Positions 13,583 through 27,627 of a DNA stretch of 64,000 nt are shown here, one piece after another; position 1 is the stretch's first letter, and every line of letters starts with the position of its first letter. The stretch spans positions 31,256,767 through 31,320,766 of the forward strand of contig NW_026947509.1 of assembly GCF_034190915.1 (NCBI RefSeq), written 5' to 3'. A program made the position numbers and the translations under genes. The DNA comes from Cavia porcellus (taxonomy: Eukaryota; Chordata; Mammalia; Rodentia; Caviidae). The notes under the pieces are model-generated. The model ran no database searches and was not told the origin of the DNA. It worked only from the letters and a program-made list of their open reading frames with translations.

Positions 13583-15474
13583 AAAAACCCTACAGAAAAT
13601 TTAAATATGTGGTCTTTAACTCAGTCTGATAAAAACCATCTATAACAAATCAACAGCAACATCATATTCAATAGTCAAAACATTAAAGTCAGAAAGAATG
13701 AGGATGTCCATATCACCACTCTTATTCAATATAGTTCTGGTAACAATAGCTACAGCAATTAATAGAAAGAAATAAAAGTAATAAAGACAGGAAAGGAAAA
13801 AGTTAAATTCTTTGTTTGTGGATGACATAATACCCTACACAGAAGATCCCCAAAACTTAAGACGTCTAGATTTAATAACCAAATTCAGTAGTGTAGCTGG
13901 ATACAAAGTCAACACTCAAAAATCAACAGCAGTCCAATACACAGTAACAAACAAACTCACTGAGAGAAAAATCAGGAAACGGCGCCTTTCACAATGGCAT
14001 TAAAAAAAAAGAGAAAAGAAAAGAAAGAAAAAAGAAGTATCTAGGAATCTAACAAAGGAAATAAAAGAAGCTTATACAGAAAACAACAGTACTCTGGAAA
14101 AGGAAATCAAAGAGGATATCAGAAAACGGAGAGATATTCCTTGTTCTTGGCAGGAAGGACCAATATAGTGAAAATACTTACAAAATTGTTATACAGATTT
14201 AACGTAACCCCAATCAAAATAGCACTACTGCATCTCACAGAGTTAGAGAAAATAACCCTAACGTTCATTTGGAACCAGAAGAGACCTAAAATAGCAAAAG
14301 CAATTCTGGGCAACAAAGGCAAGGCGAGGAATCACAATCTCTGATTTGAAATTATAGTACAAAGCTACCCTGACAAGAACAGCATGATACTGGGGTAAAA
14401 ACAGACTCAACAATCCATGGAACAGATTAGAAGATGCAGAAACAACTGCAGACACACTCTGCCACCTTATCTTTGATAAAGGAGCTAGACACCTTCACTG
14501 GGAGAAAGACAGCCTCTTTAATAAATGGTGCTGGTAAAACTGGCTTTCCACAGGACAAAGATCAAAACTAGGTGAATATCTTTCACCATGTACTAACTCA
14601 AAAGTTGAAACGGATCAAAGAGCTAAAATTAAAACAGAAACACTAAATCTGCCGAAAGATCAAATATATAGAACTCTTGAAGACACTAGCATAGGCAAAG
14701 ATTTATGGATAAGACCCCAATTGTACACAAATATCACAAGGAGTGAACAACAGGAAACTCCTTTTATTAAAAAGCTTTTGCAGAGCAAAAGAAAGCACTA
14801 AGAGAATGTTGAGACAAACCAGTATGGGGAAAAAGTTTTCATCAGCTGTTTCTCAGACAAAAATAATAATTTAAAACATATAAAGAACTTTTAAAAAATC
14901 ATACACCTCAAATTTAAAGACCCAATCCATAAATGGGCATCTGAACTGCAAACGCCTCTCAGAAGTAGAAATAGCAAGTAAGTATATGAAAAATGTTCAC
15001 CATCACTGGTCATTTGAGAAATGCAAATTAAAACAATGCTGAAATTCCATCTCAGCCCAGTAAAAATGGCTGTCATCAAGAGATCAATCAATAACACACA
15101 CTGGTGTGGTTATGGGGAAAAGGACCACTTCTCCATTGTTGGTGGGAGTACAGCCTGGTGCAACCACTGTAGCAATCAGTGTGGAGAGTCACGAAAAAAA
15201 CAAAAACTAGAGGTTCCATTTAACTCCGCTATCCCTCCTCCTGGTATCTTCCCAAAAGAATTAAAAGCATCATAACACAGTGATACATGCACACTTATGT
15301 TTATAGCCTCACAGTTAGTAATAGCTAAATCTTGGAAACAGCCCTAATGCCCACTGAGTGATGAACAGATGAAGATGTGGGTTTTTTATACATTTGGAGT
15401 ACTACTCTGCCATAAAGCAGGATACGCTTAAGACATCTCTAGCTAAATGGATGCACCCTGGAGACCATACTCTT

Positions 15475-15567
15475 TTTTGTTTTTTTAATTGATACTAGGG
15501 ATCGAACTCATTCACAGCCATGCGCTTGCAAGGCAGGTGCTTATGCTGCTGAGCTAAATCCCCGGCC
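15475..15567 (-). mobile_element. ID-type SINE, reversed, with exact target duplication
   Basis: Reverse-oriented: a T-rich tail comes first, then the complements of the B box and A box (GAGCTAAATCCCCGGCC at the end). A perfect 19-bp duplication, CCCTGGAGACCATACTCTT, flanks it at 15456-15474 and 15568-15586. It sits in the 3' part of the L1. Confidence 0.95.
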
Positions 15568-18500
15568 CCCTGGAGACCATACTCTTAAACAATGGAATAA
15601 ACTGGACACACATATTTAAATACTGCATTGTCTCTGGTGTGAGGAAGCGAAAGTGTAAATAAGGGCCAACATGTAACAGATATTGGGAAACGGGAAGAAA
15701 ATGTTCAAATGAAAAAGGGAACAAGGGAGTGGGAGGGGAGGAAATGAAAGAACAAGGGAAAAAAGGGACCAGAAGGAAAAATGGAAACAAAGCTTTTGTA
15801 AATCAAGGAAGGGAAGAGGAGTTGAAGGGAGGGAGGGGAATGGGAAAAAAGATATGTACAAGTACAAATGACAAATGTGATTATGTAATCAAAAGTGTAC
15901 CAATTAAAGTTTAAAAATAAATAGAATGTAATATCAAAACAGAAAAACAACAAATACCAGAGGACAGTTACCCAAACACAAATGCAATGAAAGGAAGAGT
16001 GATTGCAACCCTGTAGGTAATGAAAGATGTTCATTTTGCTCTCAAATTCCTGTCCTGACTCCAGGCTTCCCCCAGGATGTCACCATTCCACACTTCCTGG
16101 AAAATCCCAGATGCTTCCTCTCTTTCAAGTCAGAACAGCTCAGGAAGTGAGTCTAAGACAAGAGCTTCTCAAGGTGCCCCAGGGAGAACATTCTGGGAGA
16201 AGCCGCTAGTAACAGAGTCAGTACAGCATTATCCAGGGGCAGGGCGTGTTTCTAACCTCAGCCCGAAGAGTCCAGGTAAGTGATCACACAACCCAGGGCA
16301 TAATCTGCTTATGTGGTTCTTAATCAAACTTGGCAAGAGTATTCCCACCTGGCTCCTTACTATGAGGGCGCTGGACTGATTTCTCTCCTTGCTTCTGCCC
16401 TGCTCCGGTTAATAAATCTTGGTTGCCTGAAGCATCCCTCACTAGGCAGCAGAGTGACCTGGGCAGGGACTCTATGCCTGGTATAGCTCGCTGTCAAAAG
16501 CTAAGGAAAGACAGTAAATGACCACTGAAAACCGGGAGCCAGGCCGATGGGGCTGAGGGCAGCTGGGCGGGGAGCCAGCTCAGTCTGTGTCCCCAAAACC
16601 AAAGGGCCATGGGTTACGGGCTGGTTTGTGGTCACCACACCTCTGAAGAAAACAGCCCGATACTGATGGGCCCCGACACGTAAAATCGAAGATGCAAACA
16701 AGCAAACTGTTGAAGCAAAGCCTTCCAGTGTCCCCCACCTTGGCACACGTGAATACCCTGCATTGACGGCTGTCTCTGAAATAGCTGGAGTGGTGATCCA
16801 AACATATCTATTCATGTATACTTGGTTCGCTGGGGGCAAATGTACTGAAGGTTATGTACTTGTTTTGCTTTTAATATTTTGCACATTTATTTTAAGCACT
16901 TACCCTGCTCTAATATATGGGCAAATGGGCCCTTAGCCTCTTATACTACATGTTCTAATCTAGTGCTTTCCCAAAGGAAAAAAGTTTGTATTAAAAAATA
17001 GGCTGTGGTACAGAAGCTCTGTTTCTGACTGTGCAATTCTGGAAAGGGATTAGCAGGGACTGGATGACAAGTCATTCGTTCCCATGTAATCCTGTGAATG
17101 TAATAAAATGTTTTACAAAACTTAAACGTGGGTGCTTGCTGCTGAGACTTCACAAAGAAAGCAAGGAATCTCACACTAGTTTTCCACCTTATATTCTCAT
17201 CTCACAATGCTTCAGGGACTTGTATTACAACCCCAAAGTGACGGAATGACCAATGAAGACAGGGAGCCTCAGGGCCACCTGAGAGGTCCAGCACTCAACA
17301 CCCAAGCAGTCTCCCCCCCTGGAGCTGGCAGAGATGAGAGAGGCACCCCAGTGGCTCTGCTATGGGCCCAGGGGCTCCCAGCTCCTGGTTCAGCCCAGCC
17401 CCACCAGGCCCAGGGACTCCCCCAGGACCTCCCTGCACCCAGGACACCTTGGAATGAGCATCACCAGTCAATGATGCTGACACTCCAAAACTCCTGCACA
17501 TGCTCCAGGTGAGCATGTGCACCTGAACAGACCCTGGGCTCACTTATTCAGACCAAGGAAGTCGCTAGGGCTCCCAGAGGGCACAGAAGGTTTGGGGGTG
17601 CTGGACTCTGACAGTTCACTTCACCATCATCAGAGTCTATTCCAAAGCTGAGAGCTAGTCTGAAGGTCCCATTTGTTCCCAGAAGTCCATCCCTCTCTAA
17701 GGCCAGCACTCCTGCTGATGACCCCGAGGAGCCCGAGCCTGGCTCCCTGCCTGTCGGCATCATCCCTCTCCCCAGCATCAGCACCTGGCTTCTCCTCCTC
17801 CGTCCTTGGCAGTGTTATTGATGGTGCAGGAGCCAGCCTGGCCCATTTCCAGAGGCTGCTGCTCCCCCCTCGGCTGCGAGGTCTTCATGCTGCCACCACT
17901 TCTGTCCCACAGCACAAGACTGCCTCGCTGTTGGTGCCTAGCTGTGAAGACTGGTCTGGGCTGCTTTCCGTCACCATGCACTCTCCTCATAACCTCGCAA
18001 CCTGTCCTCACAATGAGGCTGGCCACTTACTTGGTACCTAAAAAGCCCCAGTGAGTCCCGCCTTTCCTGTTTGCGGTGTTAGCTTTTAACTAAGCAAAAC
18101 AATGAGATGAGTCTCTGGAATACATCCACTGGCCACACGCACTGCCCAAGGTGTACAGGAACAGGGCATGGCACCCAGGCTCCTTGGAAACTTTCTGATC
18201 ATAGAGGCCTCCACAGGTGGAGAAAGGATGAGTTGCTGAGTTGCACGTGGTTCCCATTTCCGGTCTGGGTCAGTCAGGTGAATGAATTAGGGCCCACATG
18301 GCCCTCACAGAGCTGGCATCTTCTGCAGATTACTAGTAGCTGTGTGTGGCTTAATCTGCACCAAGGCATTGATGCCCACGCATGGACCCAGGAACTGCCA
18401 GGTCCACTCCATGCAGCAGCCAGTACCTACCATACCCTTGGCTCTGAGACTAGTGGCAGCCAGCATGGCAGGAATGCGTGGAGAAGTCAGTGAGCTTGGG

Positions 18501-21178
18501 CACTCTGGCCACATCTCAGGTTCTCTTCCTGTTGTTCTTACAGGCACCACTCTTCAGGTGCCCTTGCCTGTTTCAGCTTCTAGTTCCCTTGCCTCTGTGT
18601 CCGAGCCTTCACGGTTTTCCACAAGAGAAAAGCAGAATGGCATGAGGTTCACCCCCCACCACCAAGCAAGCACTATTATCCATCTCCATGGTCCAATCAA
18701 CGCCCAGCCTCCTCTGAAAGGTGGCGCTCCCTACCCATCCAGCTGGGTATCTCAGGAAGCTCCACACACCTCTCCTTTACTCTTCCCCTTGCCCTGAGGC
18801 TGCTTCCTCTTTTCCATAGAAAAACCCTGTAGCCCAGAGGGGAGGCCTGAACCCAGGGAAGGATGAGGATGCATCATGCCGGACACAGGTGCCCCTGCAC
18901 CAGGCATCTCTCCCACCTCACAAGGGAGCAGTGGTGGTCACTGAAGACAGTGGGCAGGGGTACAGGACAGTGGCTCATGAACTAATGTCTTTAGACCCAG
19001 ATAATGCAAATCAGTCTCTGCTCCAGTGAACCAAGAAGGAAAATACTTCCTGAAAAGTCAGGGGGAAGAGCCTAGGTGGGCCTGGAAAGGTCACAGAGAT
19101 ACTTGCCAAAGGTAGCTTTAAGGTGAGTTCAAAAGGCACCTGGACACCAAGGGAAACTCGTTACATTGCAGACAAAGAATTCCGATCTCCCTACAGCCCC
19201 TTTCTTGGGATCCACCTTCTCTCCATCCCTTTTTGGATACTCTTACCCAAGCCTCATCACCCTAGCCCAAGAGACCAGCCAATAAGAATGCCACCACCAG
19301 ATGCTGACAACCTTGATTAGTCCACAAAAAAGCATACATGTAAATGAGGTCCAAACTGTCCACTGAAAACCACTGAGAAAAATAATCCCTTTTTTTCATC
19401 AGGTGTGAGCTGCAAGGATCACCTGCTCAGAGGCACCAAGAAGTGCCCAGCAGGAAGCACAGAGCACAGCTGAGCAGCCAAACACTGGCTAAAGGACAGG
19501 GGAAGGGAGATGGGCTTCAGGGTGGATCTGAGTAAGATTTCTCCAGGAGAAATGACTTGTGACTGCAACTGTGAAACTGTGGACTCAGTCTCTTTCTCCT
19601 ATCAGAGACTGGTTTTGTCAAAACTTTCAGTGCTGTGAGGTTTGTGAGAAATCACAGCTGTGTTGAGAGGGAGCCCTGTGCTATTTCCTGGCCAGGGGAC
19701 ACTGTGGCTACAGGGGAAGAAGACTTTGCCCGGCAGACCCCCGCGGGCCTGCCCTTGGTGGGGAGCTCCAGACTCCAATCTACCCCAGTGGACGTCACCA
19801 CCTGGAATTACAGTTATTTATGAGGAAACTTCTTCCATTGATGCACACAACCAGCTGCAGGCCCAGCGCCCAGTGCCCGGCTTTCAGTAAGCCCTGATTT
19901 CTTGTCCAATGAAATGATAAAAATCTGGGACAATGTGTTCCGAGTTCCAAACCACCAAGTGAAAAACACATTTTGTCCTGCCAGGCTGTCAACGCCAAAA
20001 ACATGACAACCTCTTTATCCCGGTATTACAGCCTTAGTTTCTTGTTCAGAATGAAGCAGAGCATGCTGTTTTCCTTAATGGCTTTTTTTGAAATTCTAGT
20101 AATAACCTGAGTCTCCTTCACCTGTTTTAAACAATATGACCTGGTCCCCAAGCGGCTCCTGAGCTGAGTGGGAAGAGGCGAGTTGCAGACTGCGCTACCG
20201 ATGAAGATGGTGACAAAGCTTAGTGGTATTTCCAGGTTAGGATCAGGTTAGGAGCCAGAGTCACTGTAGAGATCGCTGAACTGACTTCTGCCCCTATCTG
20301 TTAAATCAACCTACCAGTAAGCTCATAATCCTCAGGATTACAGATAATCCTTGTTAAAAAGTTATCATGCATTTACAATCACTTGGTTGCAAGTAACATG
20401 GTAAAATCCATGTCAAAAAATTTAAATGGCTAGCTTTCAAAACAACTCAAATTTTATTAGTGTTGTATAGACCCACCCACTCCCCAGCTGGAACAAGATT
20501 CAGGAACAATTTTAGAAATAAGCCTGAACATCTGTGGAGCATTGGTAGCTGACTAAAGTTTTTCAAAAGTTCACTGGATTTGGAAACGGTTTCTGGAGCT
20601 GACAGCTTAAATGTATTTTGGAGTCTCAGAAAAATCAGGCTGGGTGTTTACCTCATGGTTTTGTTTCTAGGAGACTAAGTAAACAGTCATTAACAAAGGA
20701 TCTGAGATCATGTGCTTCTGGGAGCAGCAGACACATCTGTTAGAAGCAATTCTGGCCAGGTCCTGTGGTGAGGAGATGGCAAGACTGACCCTTGGGCCAG
20801 CAGCCTGCAGGCCCTCGCAAGAGTCAAGTGACCACCAGAAGGCTTGGCCCTCGGCATGTGACGTCAGCAGCTGCACAGAAAGAGACACAAAGCAAAACAC
20901 AGTGCAAACCCCAGGGCCCCACCATGTGCAGGGAGCAATCCAACCTCTCCCACGCCAGAAAGGAGGAGACAAAGATGCTGCCCACCACCATGGGCACCTG
21001 CCAACCTTGCACCCGGTGTCTCTCCCACCAAGGCAGCCACAGAGTCAGCCCACTTCACAGCCTGTCCTCTGCTGTAGGTTCCACAGGGTAAGGAGAGGTC
21101 CCAGATCACCTAAGCTTCACCCTGGGCAGCTGGGATAACCAGGGACACCCAGAGACCTACGATGGCCTCACGCAGATA

Positions 21179-21297
21179 GGAGTTTTCTACTCCTACGGAC
21201 CCAGAAGCTGATTGTGGAGTGTGATCAGAGTTAAAGTCAGAGGTGAGTCTTCTACCCCTACACGGACCCAGGAGCTGACCGTGGAGCACTGAAGTCA
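21179..21297. repeat. Diverged tandem duplication of about 60 bp
   Basis: Two neighbouring segments share TTCTAC, CGGACCCAG, AGCTGA and GTGGAG in order. The copies differ by small indels. Confidence 0.65.
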
Positions 21298-22847
21298 CAT
21301 CTTGCGAACAGCAGATGAGGCGGGGCTGCTGCAGAAGCAGAGGACTGGGAAAGAGCAGGGACTTGGGTGGCACCACATATGACAAATCTATTCCGGGAGG
21401 AAGACACTCCTTCTTCCATGGCAACATAGGGCCAGAGCAATTCTCCAAAAGCCATATTCTCTTGGGCTAGTCACCTGGATAGCACCAAGCCTGACCTGCA
21501 AACTACCTGTGCAGTAGACTCAGCAGGGTGGTAACTGGTTCAACATCACAAGACTCTGGAAGAGACAGGCCCTAACCTTGATGGCAGTGTGGGAGATGCC
21601 CCTTGAGCTCTAGGTCCTGCCTCCCAGAACATTTCCAGGTCACTATGTACCACTGTGTGTCCCTTTGGTCAGTGGCCAGTGGATTCCTGGAACCAGTCAG
21701 TAACCTAGCAGGTTATAGCTCACAATCACCAAGGTGCACATCCCACGTTCCGAGAAGACGTCCCATCTCCCTCTGGATGCAGAGCCGCGTGTTCCTCCCC
21801 ATCCAGCTAAGAAGTCCTCATCAAACTCTCCAGACTGACGCCACCAGCCAAACTGCTGCTCACAGACAGGAGTCAGCGACGAGATTCAGCACAAAACAAA
21901 GGACACTGCACTCAAAAAATGTCCTCTCCTACCTTGAACTGCCTATGGGATCACCTCGCTCATTTTCTTCAGTTGGCTCCCCACATCCACAGATCCAACC
22001 CACCGAGGATCAAAACGACTCCTGCTTCTGCACTGTGTGTGCTGACTTTTTTCTCACCTCTCTTCTCTAAACGATACAGCAGGATGATGATTCACACAGT
22101 GTTTACACTGTCCCAGGTGTCCTAAGTCATCCAGGAATGGTGGGAAGTATATGGTGGGATGTGTGCAAACACCGTGGCACTTTATAGAGGGACAGGACCA
22201 TCTGCAGACCACGGAACCTGAGGCAGTCCTGCACACAGTCCCTGGTGGACACAAGATGATAGCACCACACCCATCTTCACCCAGCAGCTGTAATTACTCT
22301 GAGCGCCTGAACAAATGCTTGTTCCCGACTTGTCCTCCCGGGCAGGACATTCAAGCTTCTCCATTCTCCCTCCTCTGTTTCAGACACCTGGGAAAACAGC
22401 CAGGCACCTTCTCACCTGGCAGGCAGGCTGCCTCCCCCAGGCCCTTGAGCGAGCTCCCTGGTAGAAGATCTATGGCTGATTCTTTACCTGTGATTCTTCT
22501 GAATCTCAGTCTGTACTGTGGGTAACACCGGCTTCCAGTGATCAGTTACTGTTTTCCACCCCACGGAGAGAAAACCAAGGGACTAAAGAGCTCCAGGCTG
22601 CCACTGCATGTGCATCCAAGAGGAGGACAACAGAGAGCAGGGTTGGAGCATCGGCCACTGGCGAGGCTTCCCACTGCATGTCCCCAGCACCAGGCTCCTG
22701 GCAAGGCACAGGCTGGCCATCAGCCTAGACAGATTCAGTGTGGCCACAGCCTTGCAATTTTCTGCAAATACCTCACAGTTGGTTAAGGGCCAACAAGAAG
22801 CTGGAGAGTCAATTGCTGATGCTCAGGAGGAGACAGCAAAGGCCCAT

Positions 22848-23346
22848 GTCTTCATCGCTTTTCTGACCACTGTGACACAATACCCAATGCCTGCAAATTA
22901 ACGTTTTCATGATGGGGCATCATTTGTGTCTCACTGGCAGGCAGCTCTGAACCACCGGTGGCACATGCATGACTGTCCCATCAGGTGGTGTGGGACAGTC
23001 CCACTGGGTGGTACAAACTCTCTAAGGGGACAGTCATCTGTGTACCACTGGTGGCTCGAGGTGGTGGGGACGTGTTCAAGGCAGAAAGGTTTATTTTGGC
23101 TCACATGTACTGCGCGGTTGGCTGCTCTGAGGCAGGATGGAGGGCTGCACACAGGACAGAAAGCAGAGCCAAGGGAAGACCTTCCAGACCACACCCCCAG
23201 CCTTCCTCCCTTCAACCAGACTCCGACTTCAGGCATTCAGCTATAAACTCAGCAGTGGACAATCCATGAGCCATAATCCATCATCTCCAAAAGGCCTGAA
23301 TACAAGTACACAAGGCTTAGGGGAACATCTATATAGACCATAATGC
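22848..23346 (-). mobile_element. MaLR-type LTR copy A, reversed
   Basis: It begins with the complement of the common 3' end (CTGACCACTGTGACACAATACC). The middle has AAGGTTTATTTTGGCTCACA and it closes with GGGGAACATCTATATAGACC. Order and ends agree with a MaLR LTR read backwards. The family name is inferred from general similarity to the mammalian MST/THE/ORR group. Confidence 0.5.
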
Positions 23347-24258
23347 TCCCACTCCACAGGGCCAGGGACCAGGACTGCCCAGGGAGAAGGCCCAGGGGGA
23401 ACACCTCACCAACTCTGAGGGCACTATGGGTCTGAAGTGTCTCCGAGTGGGTCCCAGTGCTCCCACATGACACCACAGAAGCTATGTGTCTTCCGCTTGA
23501 CTTTCTCCCAGAGGAGGGATTTAACACCAGGACATGTAATGTGGCGCTTCAGAGGAAGGCCAGATGCACACTGAGCACTAAACCCCCCATGCACGGTGGA
23601 GAAACTGGAATGATATGGCCAAAGCATCGCTCCTGATCCAAATTAGCAGCTATTCATAGAGCCCTCGTGGCAACAGCATCACTGCCACCCAGTTCTCTTT
23701 CTGGGATGCGAATGACGACTGTGAAATTTCCCACCGAGGTGTCAAGGTCACACATAGGCTGTCATTTCTGTGAGGTTGTGCAGCCAACAGTGCTGGCAAA
23801 GTCACAGCATGATGGCCTGAAGGGACAGGGCCAGCACCAGCCGCAAGATTCCCGAGCACACTGTTCACACGTGCACTGCCCAAGGTGAACTGTGGCCTTA
23901 CACAGAAGCGCACTGGTCCTCAGCCCTGGCACCTGCGATACAACCTGACTTCCCAGCAGGCTTTTTGGAGCTGCAGCTGGTTGAAAAGACATCACACAGG
24001 CAGAGGGTGAGCTGTACTGCATGGTGTGTGGCCTGAGGCAGGGCTGGGGCGTGAAGTTTAGAATCCAAAGACACTAAGGATGACAGGGGTCATGGGATTC
24101 TCCCTGAGCCTCCTAAAGTAACTGATCCTGTTAAGACCTTGATTTTGGAAGTTTAGCCCCTAGAACAGGAAGAGAATAAACTGTTTTAAATCGTCCCATC
24201 AGGGGAAGTCCAGTGGCCCTAGGACTCTGAGACATAATCATACATTACATGTATGCAA

Positions 24259-24259
<1 letters not shown>

Positions 24260-24302
<43 letters not shown>

Positions 24303-24316
24303 ACACACATACACAA
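24260..24316. repeat. (CA)n microsatellite
   Basis: About 57 bp of AC dinucleotides, with a few TA interruptions at the end. Confidence 0.98.
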
Positions 24317-24649
24317 ATGGGTAGCTGCCTGTACAAACCTGTAGTCTTTGATCTACTTTTACGGGATCACAAACTCCCCACTGAGACACCCATTTTTGCA
24401 CTAACTGCACACAGATGTTTCCCCCAGAGGTGACTCTTCCTCCACATTGCCCCCAGCAATCTGAGTGTCACTGGTGGGGTTGGCATTGGGACGAAGCACA
24501 TTTGCCCATTAATTAAACCAGAGGACTGTGTACAGACAAGAGGGTGAGCAGAGAAATCTAACAGGCGACGCTGGGACAGGCAGGTCACACAGCCTTGCCC
24601 CAGCACACCTCCTTTCACCGGAAGCAGCAGTCTCAGGAGCCTAAGGAAG

Positions 24650-25008
24650 TAGGCAGATGTTTACTAGCTGGGTCTTGGTGCTGGGTGATCAGGCATCGGT
24701 GGCACCACCCCCTGGAAGGATTAGTGTCACCCTCCTGGGACCCTAGTTAGGTCTCCTAGGGGTTGCTATAAAAGCAAGACAGTCTCCTCCACTGCCCTCA
24801 GGATTCCTGTCTCACCACTTGAGCCTTCTCCTGTGTTCCTGCCTTGGCAGTATCCAACATGAGGCCCAAACCAGGGACCAAATAAATGGGGCCATCTGGC
24901 CTTGAACTTTCAGCCACAACACTGTGTGAGCTGAGTAAGCCTCCTTTATTTATAAAGTCTGCAGCCTGAGGTATTTTGCTAGAGTCACTGAAGATGGCCT
25001 AACACAAG
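24650..25008 (+). mobile_element. MaLR-type LTR copy B
   Basis: It has a TATA-like GCTATAAAAGCAAGACAGTC, a cysteine- and proline-poor middle, and the 3' wording AAGCCTCCTTTATTTATAAA, CTGAGGTATTTTGCTAGAGT and GATGGCCTAACACA, typical of the MaLR LTR end. Confidence 0.55.
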
Positions 25009-25545
25009 ACAAATCAGAAGCAATACCAAGAAATGGAAGCTCAAACCAGACACTGGCCAGGCCCCCAGTCAGCTATCATCAGCTTTGACTCATGCCACCC
25101 AACACTGTATGCACATCTGGGTGACAACTCTGTAACTTGCATCCCAACTTCAGAATGTTCTAACACACACCACCCCAATTCAGGCATGCACAGGCAATGT
25201 GTTATGCTGGTTCATGAGACAAAAACTGGAAGCCCTGCTGAGCAGCAGCAGCTCCCTACCAGACAAGAGGCTTGAGGACAGTAAGAGGAGGCACAGGGGA
25301 ATCTGGCTCTCCTCATTCATGCCCTTTCCAGCCAGCCCCAGTTCCCACTGTCAAGAGATAGGACCAAGGTCACAGGTAATATGAGAGGGACGCCAGTGCC
25401 CTGCTGTAAGGAAGAGGAGAAAGAGGGTCGTGGCCTGCCTAGATATAGACAGAATAGGTGGCAACCACAGGAAAACACAGGTCTGAAGGGCTGAAGGGCC
25501 TCAGGCTCATGGGGTACCTCTGTGACCTTGATGCATCCCTTGGGT

Positions 25546-25583
25546 GCACCTGGGCATGGTACTGGCACCTGGGCATGGTACTG
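25546..25583. repeat. Perfect 19-bp tandem duplication
   Basis: GCACCTGGGCATGGTACTG occurs twice back to back without mismatch. Confidence 0.97.
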
Positions 25584-27627
25584 GCAACTCCCTGTTGACT
25601 GGAGTCAAGAGGCCAGGGGACAACTGGCCTGAAAGTGCAAGGGGAGAACCAGAAAATCCCTTTCCAGATCCCCAAGCCTATGGCCAGAACCCCCGGATGG
25701 CATGAGAGGAAGCCTGCAGGGGAAGAAAAGGACTTTTGAAAACCACGTGTACCCTCTGAAATTCCAGTTTAATGAAAGGTATCACTTAAAAAAAAAATTC
25801 AAGAAGTGGGGCTGTTAGTGATCACAGTTAGGTCACCCCACTGGATACAGTTTTCACTGTTGTTGTGGAACTAAGACCAATGGTCCCTTGTTGAACAAAA
25901 CACAAGGGCCCATTATGCAGTGCAGAGAAACTACAGTTCAATACAAACATGATGGGACCAATAGGACAGCCAAAGGGAAAGAGCAGAAGCCACGAGAGTG
26001 GCCCAACAGCAACTGGAGGAAAGTGCTCTCGAGGAAGACATGGTCCTGGCCATTCCCCTAGCAGGACTCCCACCCAGCCTCTGAGGTCTGGGGCACAAGC
26101 ACAGGGCCACACCTAGAACTCTGGTAACCCCAGACCAAAGGCTGGAAAGCATGAGGGGCTCTGAGGCACATTTCCTTTCCCAATGGCTGGGGAGCCGCAG
26201 ACGCTCAGTGGCTGATTTATTACTGCCCCCACTGGGAGCCCCAACATGTAAGTGAAAACCTCGGACAGCAACTGGACAAGACCATGGAGGTATAATCAAG
26301 TCGGGTGACTACCACTCACACTCAGACCCAAGGGACAAATAAACACACATGCCCAGCCCAGGGACAGGTCCCGGAAAAGAACAAGAAGGACGGGGAGATG
26401 CTAGCCTTTCTCACATCGCCATACCCTGGGAGATCTGAGCACCTGCTTCTCTGCTCATGGACAGCCTTGCTGCTCCCCGTGTGTGCCCACACACAGTCTC
26501 TGTGCTGACTCTCTTGTCTTCCTAAGCCATGTGCCATGGGGAGAACTTAAAAAGTGGGCCTTTTTCTGACATGGCTGCCACAAGTTCTGCAGATGTGACT
26601 GCAAAATTCCGCAGCATGGTGTGGGTGCCCTGGGCAGAGCCCCTCGAACTCTCCCCTCTCTGCAGGGACCTGCAGTGGCCAGGACGAGCGTTAAGTGCTA
26701 GAACATGTTACAAGGGACACAGGAAGCTACTTACAACTACTGCTCGAAAGACATCTAAGGGACAAAACAGGATGGAATGGTAAACTTAAAAAAAAGGTAA
26801 AAATGAAACAAAATAGGATGAGACACAGAACAGGAAGGGAAGGGAAGGCTACAGTACAGAGCTGTGTCTCTCCTCTCTCTCCAAAACAAGACAAGCGCTG
26901 CCATGAAGAAAATGTATAATTACCTGCATCCATATCTGCAAAGAATGGAACAGCCAGTAAGAAAAGGAAGGAACCAGAAATTCAGTGTCTCAGAATTGGA
27001 TTGAAAAGGTTACATGGAGAGAAAATATAATTTAGAAAACTGCCTGGGAACTACACCTTCACTAAGGAGCTAGGTGGTTTCCTATCATTATTATATTTAA
27101 AGCAAAAAATAAAATATGGGTATGTTAACGGAAGAAGTAAATGTCTTATGGCAAAAGAAATACCTAACTCACATGCAAAATGATCATTAAATGTTCATAA
27201 TACAATATAAGAGGGAAACATACTCAAACATATGGCGGTGATAATCTGGAATTCTTATCTAGAAAAGCTTCTATCCATGGCTAAGCAATGTTGTGTATAA
27301 ACTCAATATTCAATCAGGTGAAACATCCAACCAATATTTAGGAGTAACAGTGGACTAACATTGGAAAGGACAGAACCATCAGATAGGAAATAAATTCAAC
27401 AGCACTTCATGGTTCCACTCTCTTGTTCCAAATGCCAGGGCGAATGTAATTGGTTTGCTACAATTCCTACAGAACCACAATGCACTTAAAAGATTTGTAC
27501 TGCTTAGTATGTTTCATTACTCTCTTGGCAAATGATACCTCGAAGCAATGACTCAGGATATGCTAATACAAAATGTAAGAGCCTAAACTCTCCTAAGCTG
27601 TGACTCACTGCCTGCAATGCAGCATAC

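Larger units (their letters stand above)
10960..15930 (+). mobile_element. LINE-1 retrotransposon, 5'-truncated and decayed
   Basis: About 5 kb of A-rich plus-strand sequence with the typical L1 order. It has ORF2-like frames broken by many stops and frameshifts. The reverse-transcriptase catalytic box is present as F-V-D-D at 13815-13826, near the usual FADD. After ORF2 comes the characteristic end wording (about 15.36-15.42 kb) and then a G+A-rich 3' untranslated region (15.69-15.87 kb). The 5' UTR and most of ORF1 are missing, so the copy cannot move. The 5' edge is approximate. Three ID-type SINEs are inserted in it, so it is older than they are. Confidence 0.88.
1500..27627 (-). other. 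AGAP1: AGAP1 intron between exons at 27.7 kb and 1.5 kb
   Basis: A 26.1 kb intron with GT...AG ends. It holds MIR fragments (2.9 and 4.3 kb), a reversed B1-like SINE (7.3 kb), the 5 kb L1 with nested ID elements (11-16 kb), a diverged tandem duplication (21.2 kb), two MaLR-type LTRs (22.8 and 24.7 kb), a CA microsatellite (24.26 kb) and a perfect 19-bp tandem repeat (25.55 kb). In 1.5-2.8, 3.0-4.2, 4.4-7.2, 7.4-10.9, 16.0-21.1, 21.3-22.8 and 25.0-27.6 kb I see no gene and no repeat that I can name securely. Confidence 0.85.

Noticed and set aside
24260..24316. CRISPR-like or regular spaced repeat array
   Set aside because: It is a plain CA microsatellite. No repeat-spacer pattern exists anywhere in the window, and the DNA is mammalian.
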